Below are positions 1 to 6,113 of a stretch of DNA of 28,204 bases, piece by piece. Every line of letters starts with the position of its first letter. The first letter of the stretch is position 1. Under the pieces are notes generated by a model. The model was not told the DNA's origin. It worked only from the letters and a program-made list of their open reading frames with translations, and searched no databases. The position numbers and the translations under genes are program-made. Source of the DNA: an uncultured Oscillospiraceae bacterium (GTDB lineage Bacteria > Bacillota_A > Clostridia > Oscillospirales > Oscillospiraceae); NCBI GenBank assembly GCA_900754605.1, contig CAAEDK010000133.1, forward strand, positions 1-28,204. The letters are read 5' to 3'.

Positions 1-1735
1 CCACCAGGACGCTGTCCTCTCGCCGATACCACCGGGAGAGAAATTCAAAGCCCAGGCTCACTTTGCTGATGTAGGTCTTGTCCCAGTTCAGTTTTAGGCC
101 GCGGGCCGCCAGAAACTGCTCCAGGAGCTCCAGGATGAGCTCTGCCTGCGCCCGGCTGCGGGCGGTGATAATCATGTCGTCGGCAAACCGCGTCAAATCG
201 CCGCCGCCATAGTCCGGGGACCTGTTGGGGTAAAGCTGCTCATAGAGATACGCCTGGAGCCCATCCAGCGCCATGTTCCCCAGAATAGGAGAGAGCGAGG
301 CCCCCTGGGAGATACCTACCTCCGTGGGGAACAGCTCACCGCCGAAGGCCACGCCGGCCTTCAGGAACTCCCGGAGCACCTTCCGGTCCATGGGGATGTG
401 CGCCAGCAACCACTCCTGGCTCAGGGAGTCGTAGCAGGCCCGAACATCCGCACGCACGATCCATTCCGGGGCTCCCGTTCCTTCCAAAGCGCGGCAGAGG
501 CAGGCGTGGGCGTCATAGATGGAGCGCCCCTTTCTGAAGGCAAAGGACTTCTTATCGGCGGTGGACTCCGCCACCGGGTCCAGGGAAAAGGCGTAGAGGG
601 CCTGCATTGCCTTGTCGTAAGCGGTGGGCACATTGATCCGCCGCTCCTTGTTACCATCTTGCAGCAGGAATCGCCGATAGGGCCTGGCGTGGTAGCCCTT
701 GGAGGTCAGGGAGAGGGCGGCGCGCATTTTCTCCCCGTCCGTCTGCCACCGCACCCCGTCTATCCCCGGCTCTGAGTCATTCTGCACCACATGGCGCACG
801 GCCAGCGCCTTGGCGGCCAGCGACCGCACCAGCTTCTTCTGCAGCTCGGCCACATGGCCCCAGTGGCCGGCAAAAGCCACCCGGGCCAGGCTTCGCTGGT
901 ACTCCAGCAGCTCGTCCTCCAGCTGGGCCCAGTCCAGTCCACGCCACATGGCCGCCATATCCTCATTTGACAGTTCCTTGCGGGGCGCCATCGGACGCAG
1001 TACCAGAGAGATGGGGCAATGGTCGGAGCCGAGGATGTCCGTGTGGTGAGTGATATTCTGCACCATGGGCATCAGAGTCTCGGAGATCAGGAAATAGTCC
1101 AGACGCCAGCCACGGTTCTCCAGCCGCTTTTTCAGCCGCATGGACCACCAGGTATAGGCGCCCTCCACCTGCGGATACCAGGTACGAAAGACATCGATCA
1201 GTCCCAAGCCTAATAGCTGGTCCATCCCCTCCCGCTCCTGTGACTGGAAGCCGGGTGGCTCCACCTCGTTACGCAGGTTTTCCGGGTAGATGTCGATATA
1301 CCCCCTGGCCACATTGAAGTCGCCGCACAGGATCACCGGCTTGTCCAGTGTGAGCAGGAACTCCCGCAGGGCGGCATCCCAGGCAGTCCGGTACTCCAGG
1401 CGAGCCAGGCCGCTTTGGGAGTTTGGGACATAGACATTCAGGGCATAGAAGCCGTCATATTCCAGAGTGATTAGGCGGCCCTCCACGTCAAATTCCCGAA
1501 TCCCCATGCCATACCGAACGGAAAGCGGCTCCTTACGGGTAAGTGTCAGCGTTCCGGAGTAGCCTGGGCGTTTGGCCGGATTCCAGAACTGGAGGTACCC
1601 TGGGGTGGAGAGGGGGCACCGGGTCTTGATCTCCTGGCAGCAGAAAATGTCTGCGCCTGATCTGGCAAGGACGCGCAAAAAGCCCTTTCGCTTGCAGGCG
1701 GCGAGGCCGTTTACGTTCCAGGATACGATCTTCAT
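1..1735 (-). CDS. Exonuclease III-reverse transcriptase fusion protein (partial, C-terminus off the left edge)
   Basis: I read one frame from the ATG at 1735 leftwards through the window edge (578 codons, no stop). Residues 1-245 are a complete exonuclease III/APE-type (EEP) nuclease with its active-site residues: N7 in SWNVNG, E35 in CQEIK, D139 and N141 in CGDFNVA, D213 in RLDYF, and D238-H239 in SDHCP. About residues 258-335 match the N-terminal domain of group II intron reverse transcriptases (MWRGLDW, then a segment ending ALAVRHVVQN and PGIDGVRW). The RT palm follows: D430 in ADVRACYDSL, QGASLSP from Q477, and the catalytic FADD at 517-520. The ribosome binding site is AGAGGGGAG. The nuclease and polymerase share one frame: the highest base of the ATG, SDHC and FADD codons is always 1 modulo 3. 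Group II intron proteins normally carry a C-terminal HNH nuclease or none. An N-terminal APE-like nuclease recalls LINE elements by architecture only. A repair or mobility role is inference. Confidence 0.85.
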   Translation of the reverse strand, partial: MKIVSWNVNGLAACKRKGFLRVLARSGADIFCCQEIKTRCPLSTPGYLQFWNPAKRPGYSGTLTLTRKEPLSVRYGMGIREFDVEGRLITLEYDGFYALNVYVPNSQSGLARLEYRTAWDAALREFLLTLDKPVILCGDFNVARGYIDIYPENLRNEVEPPGFQSQEREGMDQLLGLGLIDVFRTWYPQVEGAYTWWSMRLKKRLENRGWRLDYFLISETLMPMVQNITHHTDILGSDHCPISLVLRPMAPRKELSNEDMAAMWRGLDWAQLEDELLEYQRSLARVAFAGHWGHVAELQKKLVRSLAAKALAVRHVVQNDSEPGIDGVRWQTDGEKMRAALSLTSKGYHARPYRRFLLQDGNKERRINVPTAYDKAMQALYAFSLDPVAESTADKKSFAFRKGRSIYDAHACLCRALEGTGAPEWIVRADVRACYDSLSQEWLLAHIPMDRKVLREFLKAGVAFGGELFPTEVGISQGASLSPILGNMALDGLQAYLYEQLYPNRSPDYGGGDLTRFADDMIITARSRAQAELILELLEQFLAARGLKLNWDKTYISKVSLGFEFLSRWYRREDSVLV

Positions 1736-1838
1736 GAGTACAGCTCCCCTCTGACCTGCCGAATAAACAGCAGGGCGCCCCTGGTGGATTCGCTGACAGC
1801 GGTGTGGAGACGCCGCAGGAAAAAGCGCAAAGGGCCGA

Positions 1839-1878
1839 TTGTAAAATATTTCATGCTCAGGCGGGAACTATTTTACAA
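1839..1878. promoter_or_regulatory. Inverted repeat upstream of the ExoIII-RT gene
   Basis: Perfect 10-base arms, TTGTAAAATA at 1839-1848 and TATTTTACAA at 1869-1878, are separated by 20 bases, so the arm starts are 30 bases (about three helical turns) apart. The pair lies in the gap between the terminator of the sigma-like gene and the start of the ExoIII-RT gene, about 105-145 bases upstream of that ATG. A TACAAT hexamer on the minus strand overlaps the left arm and could be a -10 box, but I see no good -35. An operator or promoter-overlapping site is likely; the binding protein is unknown. The neighbouring sigma-like regulator is an obvious candidate by position only. Confidence 0.45.
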
Positions 1879-1879
1879 C

Positions 1880-1922
1880 AAAAAAGCTGCTGTGACCCGA
1901 TATTTTCACGGCTCACAGCAGG
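1880..1922 (-). terminator. Rho-independent terminator of the sigma-like gene
   Basis: Read on the minus strand, CTGCTGTGA (1921-1913) pairs perfectly with TCACAGCAG (1895-1887). After one more base comes a run of six Ts (complement of 1885-1880). It begins about 57 bases beyond the stop of the minus-strand sigma-like gene, so it should separate that gene from the ExoIII-RT gene. Confidence 0.8.
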
Positions 1923-1978
1923 CTCTTTCTCTTGCAGTTATGCAAGCGCCGTCTGACAGGACGAGTCCATGTGGAAAT

Positions 1979-2497
1979 CTACCCGTTTTGTTCTGGCGTT
2001 TTTTTCGAGGACTGCGTTACCTGTTCCATGTACTGGTACATGGTTGCCAGCTCATTGAGGCCCTCGTCCCTGCGGTTGATCAAGGTACGGGAGGAGACAT
2101 GAAGTTCCTTCTGCAGCGCCGGCCAGCTATACTCCTCAAAATAATGCTTTCGGATCACTTCGGCCTGCTTGGGCGGAAGCTGGGAAACATAGAACTCCAA
2201 TTTCTTCATTTTCCGCCTGACATTGAACAGTTCTTGGGCGATTTCAAAAGATGCATCCCGGTTGAGGCGTTCGGTTTCATCCTGAAATTGAAGGGCAATC
2301 CGCATGGTTTTGTCCGATATATAACCAGCTGATCCGGCCATTTCCTGCACGGAATGAGATAATGCCAGTGCGCCGATCACCTCATGCTCCGTTACGTGCT
2401 GGGGATGTTGGCTCTCGTATTTCAGTATGGTTTCTTTTCTTTTCAGCATGGGATATTCTTTCAAGTCTGCTTCTACCTTTTTCCTTGTTTCCAGCAT
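1979..2497 (-). CDS. Small sigma-70 region 4-like HTH regulator
   Basis: This is a 172-residue protein. The C-terminal half carries a region-4-type helix-turn-helix: LPPKQAEVIRKHYFEEYSWP, then LQKELHVSSRTLINRRDEGLN, which is the usual layout of sigma-like activators found on phages and mobile elements (DUF1492/ArpU-like proteins). The N-terminal half is charged and helical, with no recognisable region 2, so it may not be a complete sigma factor. I chose the ATG at 2497, which has GGGAGGG about 11 bases upstream. The frame stays open to 2620, but the upstream residues are arginine-rich and look non-coding. A terminator follows the gene, and a palindromic promoter-like site lies about 210 bases upstream. 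Its targets are unknown; the ExoIII-RT gene next door is a candidate. Confidence 0.65.
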   Translation of the reverse strand: MLETRKKVEADLKEYPMLKRKETILKYESQHPQHVTEHEVIGALALSHSVQEMAGSAGYISDKTMRIALQFQDETERLNRDASFEIAQELFNVRRKMKKLEFYVSQLPPKQAEVIRKHYFEEYSWPALQKELHVSSRTLINRRDEGLNELATMYQYMEQVTQSSKKTPEQNG

Positions 2498-2609
2498 GGA
2501 TTCAGTTTCCCTCCCATCTTTATCAGATGATTTTCCCCCTAACTTGATGCAGCGGTGGGAATGGAGGCGGCCGATTCGGAGAGATGTCGAATATCGTCGA
2601 ATAGTGAAA

Positions 2610-2634
2610 CGCCGCAGCACTCACGGCTGCGGCG
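2610..2634. other. GC-rich 9-bp hairpin in the leader of the sigma-like gene
   Basis: CGCCGCAGC (2610-2618) and GCTGCGGCG (2626-2634) form a perfect 9-bp stem with a 7-base loop. On the minus strand it is followed by TTTCACTATT, not a clean T-run. It could be a weak terminator for the response regulator gene that ends at 2796, or a leader structure between the palindromic promoter at 2706-2736 and the sigma-like start at 2497. Confidence 0.4.
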
Positions 2635-2705
2635 TCTGCGTTATGTAATCCAAGAAGTCCTTGCACGCTCTGTACTCTCACTGTGTCGTCCCTCCGTCTA
2701 CTCGT

Positions 2706-2736
2706 ATTTGACAAAATAAAATCAATTTTGTCAAAT
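2706..2736 (-). promoter_or_regulatory. Palindromic promoter/operator-like site
   Basis: Perfect 12-base arms, ATTTGACAAAAT (2706-2717) and ATTTTGTCAAAT (2725-2736), are separated by 7 bases. On each strand the palindrome contains a consensus -35 hexamer (TTGACA) followed after 17 bases by TCAAAT, a weak -10. On the minus strand this would drive the sigma-like gene, about 200 bases downstream. On the plus strand nothing follows that it could serve. The element could also be an AT-rich terminator stem for the response regulator gene. The overlap of a repeat with promoter boxes favours an operator, but this is inference. Confidence 0.45.
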
Positions 2737-2795
2737 TATATTATAAAGGGAAAACATCGGAATTACTTTGAAAAATTTAGGAGAAAGATTGGAAA

Positions 2796-3512
2796 TTATC
2801 GACGTCTTTCTTCCAAAAAGTCAATGAAGCGGTATCCCCGCCCGTAGACCGTTTCAATATATCCTGAGTTACTGCCCAAGCGTCTCCGGAGTGCGGAGAT
2901 ACAGTCGGGGATACTGGTGCCGGAATGGATGAAGGGGGCTTTCCATACGTTTTCGTAGATATATTGGGCCGAACATATGTGCCCTGCATAGGTCGCCAGC
3001 AGATACAGCACATCAAATTCCTTCGGCGTACAGTGGATCTCGCGGCCCGAACTCATCACAGCATTTCGGATGGGGTCAATCGAGAGGTTTGTAAATTTCA
3101 GAATCGGCAGCGACGATGGTCCGGCCAATGAATGCCGCATCTGCCGGTGCTGTCTGCGGGTGACTGCACTGATCTGCTCGTAGAGCTCATCGGGGGAAAC
3201 TGGAGCGCAGATGCAGACATCCGCTCCGCTGCGCAAAACGGCTGCACGCTCCTCCGCATGCCGAAATTCTCCGGCGGCAATCAGGTAAGTGCATATCCCG
3301 TAATAACCCTGGTAGACAATATCCATCAGGAAGTCGGCACCTTCCAATCGCTGGTCCAGCAGGACGAAATGGTATGAATTGTACCTAATGCACTGGATCG
3401 CTTTCTTCACCGTATGTTCCCGCACCACTTTAATTTGTTTTGAGGTCAAATAGTGCTCAACTTCCTCCGCATGCGGGTCGTCAAACATCAGCATCAGTAA
3501 ATCGTATGTCAC
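2796..3512 (-). CDS. Orphan OmpR/PhoB-type response regulator with a degenerate receiver
   Basis: The protein has 238 residues. The first 120 or so form a receiver domain: acidic pair D11-D12 and the likely phospho-acceptor D53 in FVLLDQRLEG. The conserved switch lysine is replaced (ICAPVSPDEL where families have KPF/KPV), and the usual Thr/Ser in the fourth strand appears to be Ala (LIAAGEF). Residues about 135-235 are a winged-helix DNA-binding domain with the typical CTPKEFDVLYLLA, the recognition-helix segment ISALRRRLG and the wing YGRGYRF. The start is a GTG at 3512 with AAGGAGG 7-8 bases upstream. No histidine kinase is adjacent. It sits divergently from the injection-system locus and could control it, but no sequence evidence proves that. 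Phosphorylation-independent control is plausible given the missing lysine. Confidence 0.88.
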   Translation of the reverse strand: MTYDLLMLMFDDPHAEEVEHYLTSKQIKVVREHTVKKAIQCIRYNSYHFVLLDQRLEGADFLMDIVYQGYYGICTYLIAAGEFRHAEERAAVLRSGADVCICAPVSPDELYEQISAVTRRQHRQMRHSLAGPSSLPILKFTNLSIDPIRNAVMSSGREIHCTPKEFDVLYLLATYAGHICSAQYIYENVWKAPFIHSGTSIPDCISALRRRLGSNSGYIETVYGRGYRFIDFLEERRR

Positions 3513-3559
3513 AAGGCTCCTCCTTACGTTTTGCGATTAGCAGATACAGTATTGCGCAG

Positions 3560-3608
3560 CTCAATCAAAAATAAAACACAGACCAAGGCGTCCGCCTTTT
3601 GTCTGTGT
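3560..3608 (-). terminator. Hairpin plus T-rich tail in the minus-strand leader of the response regulator
   Basis: ACACAGAC (3576-3583) pairs with GTCTGTGT (3601-3608), and inside it AAGGC pairs with GCCTT. On the minus strand the stem is followed by TTTATTTTTG (complement of 3575-3566), as in a rho-independent terminator. On the plus strand no T-run follows. It ends about 50-60 bases before the response regulator GTG, so it is either an attenuator in that gene's leader or the terminator of a short minus-strand transcript from 3610-4000. Confidence 0.55.
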
Positions 3609-3991
3609 CCGTGCGAGTAAATGCAGCAGAAAGAAAACAAGGCAAGTGGGAAAAATAGTAAAAACGTCATATTCCAGAAAGAAAAGCTGCCCCAATTATA
3701 ATTCTCAAAAGAAATTGGATTGGAAACGCAACAGCTATATGCTTTATTTTAGAATAAAACACAATTATTATACAACATCGTCACATTTTGTCCACTAGTT
3801 AAGAGAAAGATGTAAAAAATATTTTTGTGCATTTCGCCACAAAACAAACAAGGGGTCAGCAAGAATAATATAGAGATTGTTCAGCTTTTGCGAAAAACAA
3901 ACGCAAGACAAGCCAAAAGCGGCTCTATTTCAGCCAAAAAAGGAAAACCATGATTTACTAAGTGAAATGATATAAGAATATCGGATTTTAA

Positions 3992-4020
3992 TTGACTTCT
4001 TTGTACAAATATTGTAAAAT
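3992..4020 (+). promoter_or_regulatory. Sigma-A promoter of the injection-system locus
   Basis: TTGACT (3992-3997) and TAAAAT (4015-4020) are separated by exactly 17 bases, which is close to the housekeeping consensus. Transcription would start near 4027, giving a leader of about 60 bases before the VWA gene. This is the best promoter I find upstream of the cluster and marks its likely left boundary. Confidence 0.75.
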
Positions 4021-4086
4021 AGTGTCGAATAGATGGGATAATATAACCATACAACAGAACATTAGAGGGAGGAGTTGGCGTAACCC

Positions 4087-5919
4087 ATGAAGCGCATCGT
4101 TTCCTTGTTGCTTGCAGCTGTTTTGGCGCCGTTGATATTATGCCAGTCAGCGGCCGCAGAGGGAGTGAGTTCCTCCGCTCCGCCGCAGCAGAATAGCGGC
4201 TCCATTCAAAAAGCCGTTGTTTTTACGCTGGATGCCAGCAACAGCATGAACGGCAACGACCGAAACCGTCTCGCAATCGACAGCATTGCGCAGCTGATAT
4301 ACAGCCTCCCTTCCAATTACGTTGTCGGCGTGGTGGCCTACAACACGGACGTAGTTGCAGCACAAGGCATGGCGGACAGCGGAAGCCGGGACAGCATTAT
4401 GAAGGCGGCGGATTCCGTCCGCTATACCGGCTATACCAACGCAGGCACGGGGCTTACGAAGGCGTTGGAGCTTCTGGACACGGTAGAGGCGTCCGAGAAA
4501 ACCGTTGTAATGCTTTCGGACGGCGAAATTGTAATGCAGGATGACGCAGCAACCGCGGTTTCCTCCGGTCAGTTTGAAAATGCGGTCACAGAGGCAAAGA
4601 ACTCCGGAGTTGTGATCCATGTAATTGGCCTTGGGGCTGATATGGAAAATAAGGCAAACACGATTTTTTCCGCGTCGGCGGAGACCGGCGGCGCAAATTA
4701 CCACGCTCCCAGGGCTGAGGATATTCAGCAGGCAGTGGACTCCATCCTTTTGGAGCAGCTGAACATCAAAAAAACAACGGCGGCAGTTGTGGATGCCGAT
4801 GGCGGGACGGAAGAACTCGACATCACGATCCCAACCGCCAACGCAACCAACGCCAGGCTTTTATTTATCAGCGACAGCCCCATTCGGAATCTGAACGCAG
4901 ATTTCAGCGCAGGGAGTGTACGGCAGGTCTCCGGCACACATTATACGCTTCTGGAGCTGGACCACCCCAGCGCGGAAAAGGTGCATGTCAGCTTCCAGGG
5001 GGCGGCCGGCAGCCAGGTCAAGGTGGATGTGATCACAGAATACCATATCATCCTGACGCCCGGTATCGTCTATGAGGATACCGAGCCGGCGGATGAAGAC
5101 GCGGTATCATATGACCGGACAGCACAGATCTCCGTAGCCTTCTATGACGCTGAGAATCCGGAGCGCCAGGTGCTTACCGACTCAGTTTTTGAAGGCCGCT
5201 CCCTGACCGGGACGGTGGATGGGCAGGCGTGGTCTGGGGCGATTCGTGCAGGCTCTGTGGCGCTTCCCCCTCAGGAGGAGGTTTCTTCGGATAAAACCAA
5301 GGCGATATACATCTCATTCGATAACCTGGATACGAACATCATCGCGCAGCAGACCGTGTTGGTTCCTTTGGAAGGGGCTCCCCCTCTTCCTGAGCCGCCC
5401 GATTACCGGCCGGTCATCATCGGGGTTTCCCTTTTTGTACTGCTTTTGATTCTTGGGGCGGTCTACGCTGTGGTTTCGCGTCGGAGGAAAAGGCCGCGGT
5501 CCATCCCAGATCCGCCCCCTCCGGCCCCGAGCAAATACAGCTATACCGGCCGCCTCAATCTCTACATCACACGGACCAAATCCGGCAGGGACGTTCCCCC
5601 GCTTACCTATAATCTGTTTCGTATTCCGGGCGGAAAAATTCTGACGCTGCAGGAGATTCTGGACGGCTGCAATGTCAGCGAGCCTCTGGAAGGCGCGGAC
5701 CGCATCTACTTCAAAGCGGGAGCCAACCGGTGCCTGGTGCTGTCAAATGAGTCGGACTGCACCATCATGCAGGCCCGGGAGATTCTGATGAAGGGACGCA
5801 GCTATCTGATCGGGCTGGATTCCAAGGTAGACATTACCTTTGAGGACGAGGTCAGCGAGATGGCGCTTCAGTACCGCGAGGTGAAGCCAAATGAATTGAG
5901 GAGCTACGCACGCACCTGA
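4087..5919 (+). CDS. Membrane-anchored von Willebrand factor A domain protein
   Basis: The protein has 610 residues. An N-terminal signal peptide (positive MKR, hydrophobic core, AAAEG near residues 20-25) leads to a VWA domain at about 45-215. Its metal site DASNSMNGND fits the MIDAS pattern DxSxS, and LSDGE supplies the later Asp. Residues about 230-435 are a beta-rich extracellular part. A single membrane helix spans about 442-464 and is followed by RRRKR, so the last 140 residues should be cytoplasmic. That tail is beta-rich (about 490-600) and might be an FHA-like or ubiquitin-like fold, but I cannot identify it. RBS AGAGGGAGGAG lies about 13 bases before the ATG. As the first gene after the promoter, and the only one with both a surface domain and a cytoplasmic domain, it is a candidate envelope anchor or sensor for the injector. 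This role is inference; VWA and the topology are visible. Confidence 0.85.
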   Translation: MKRIVSLLLAAVLAPLILCQSAAAEGVSSSAPPQQNSGSIQKAVVFTLDASNSMNGNDRNRLAIDSIAQLIYSLPSNYVVGVVAYNTDVVAAQGMADSGSRDSIMKAADSVRYTGYTNAGTGLTKALELLDTVEASEKTVVMLSDGEIVMQDDAATAVSSGQFENAVTEAKNSGVVIHVIGLGADMENKANTIFSASAETGGANYHAPRAEDIQQAVDSILLEQLNIKKTTAAVVDADGGTEELDITIPTANATNARLLFISDSPIRNLNADFSAGSVRQVSGTHYTLLELDHPSAEKVHVSFQGAAGSQVKVDVITEYHIILTPGIVYEDTEPADEDAVSYDRTAQISVAFYDAENPERQVLTDSVFEGRSLTGTVDGQAWSGAIRAGSVALPPQEEVSSDKTKAIYISFDNLDTNIIAQQTVLVPLEGAPPLPEPPDYRPVIIGVSLFVLLLILGAVYAVVSRRRKRPRSIPDPPPPAPSKYSYTGRLNLYITRTKSGRDVPPLTYNLFRIPGGKILTLQEILDGCNVSEPLEGADRIYFKAGANRCLVLSNESDCTIMQAREILMKGRSYLIGLDSKVDITFEDEVSEMALQYREVKPNELRSYART

Positions 5920-5931
5920 GATTTTTCTCGA

Positions 5932-6060
5932 CCTATTGGCAAAGACAGTTTTAAGAATTTTACTTATACAAGGTCCTGGAAACAAACCGTATTCCCCGAG
6001 AATTCAGAATATCAAATTAAAAGATTGGCCCCATTTTTCAAAAAGCACTTTGTCAATAGG
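5932..6060. repeat. 13-base inverted repeat flanking 103 bases upstream of the sheath gene
   Basis: CCTATTGGCAAAG (5932-5944) and CTTTGTCAATAGG (6048-6060) are reverse complements with one mismatch. They flank a 103-base AT-rich segment in the gap between the VWA and sheath genes. The right arm holds a perfect TTGACA and the left arm TTGGCA, both as -35-like hexamers pointing inward, but I find no -10 at good spacing. The options are an invertible segment, a large stem-loop, or the remnant of a tiny mobile element. Confidence 0.5.
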
Positions 6061-6113
6061 CACGGATATTTTCTCAGCCGCCATAAAAACAACTGTTGTA
6101 AGGAGTGTTTAGA

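Larger units (their letters stand above)
3513..4086. other. AT-rich divergent intergenic region
   Basis: About 570 bases lie between the minus-strand response regulator and the plus-strand VWA gene. I see no convincing protein-coding frame. It holds a terminator-like hairpin on the minus strand (3560-3608), a TATAAT hexamer on the minus strand (3700-3695, with no good -35), and a strong plus-strand sigma-A promoter (3992-4020). The stretch 3610-3990 is A-rich with short A and T runs and nothing else I can name. It could hold a small RNA or regulator-binding sites. Confidence 0.6.

Noticed and set aside
1..1735. A standard group II intron with an encoded maturase
   Set aside because: The RT is group II-like, but an ExoIII domain is fused in front of it. 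I see no group II intron 5' end or RNA domains upstream, only a terminator and a regulator gene. Domain V, if any, would be off the left edge, so this is not fully excluded.
1784..2332. A 182-codon plus-strand frame overlapping the sigma-like gene
   Set aside because: It runs through the terminator at 1880-1922 and opposite the HTH-coding region, and has no ribosome site or known domain.
2523..2714. A small minus-strand leader peptide gene between the palindrome and the sigma-like gene
   Set aside because: A GTG start with GGAGGG exists, but the product is alanine/proline-rich across the GC hairpin with no recognisable pattern, and it overlaps the sigma-like gene's ribosome site region. Support is too weak.
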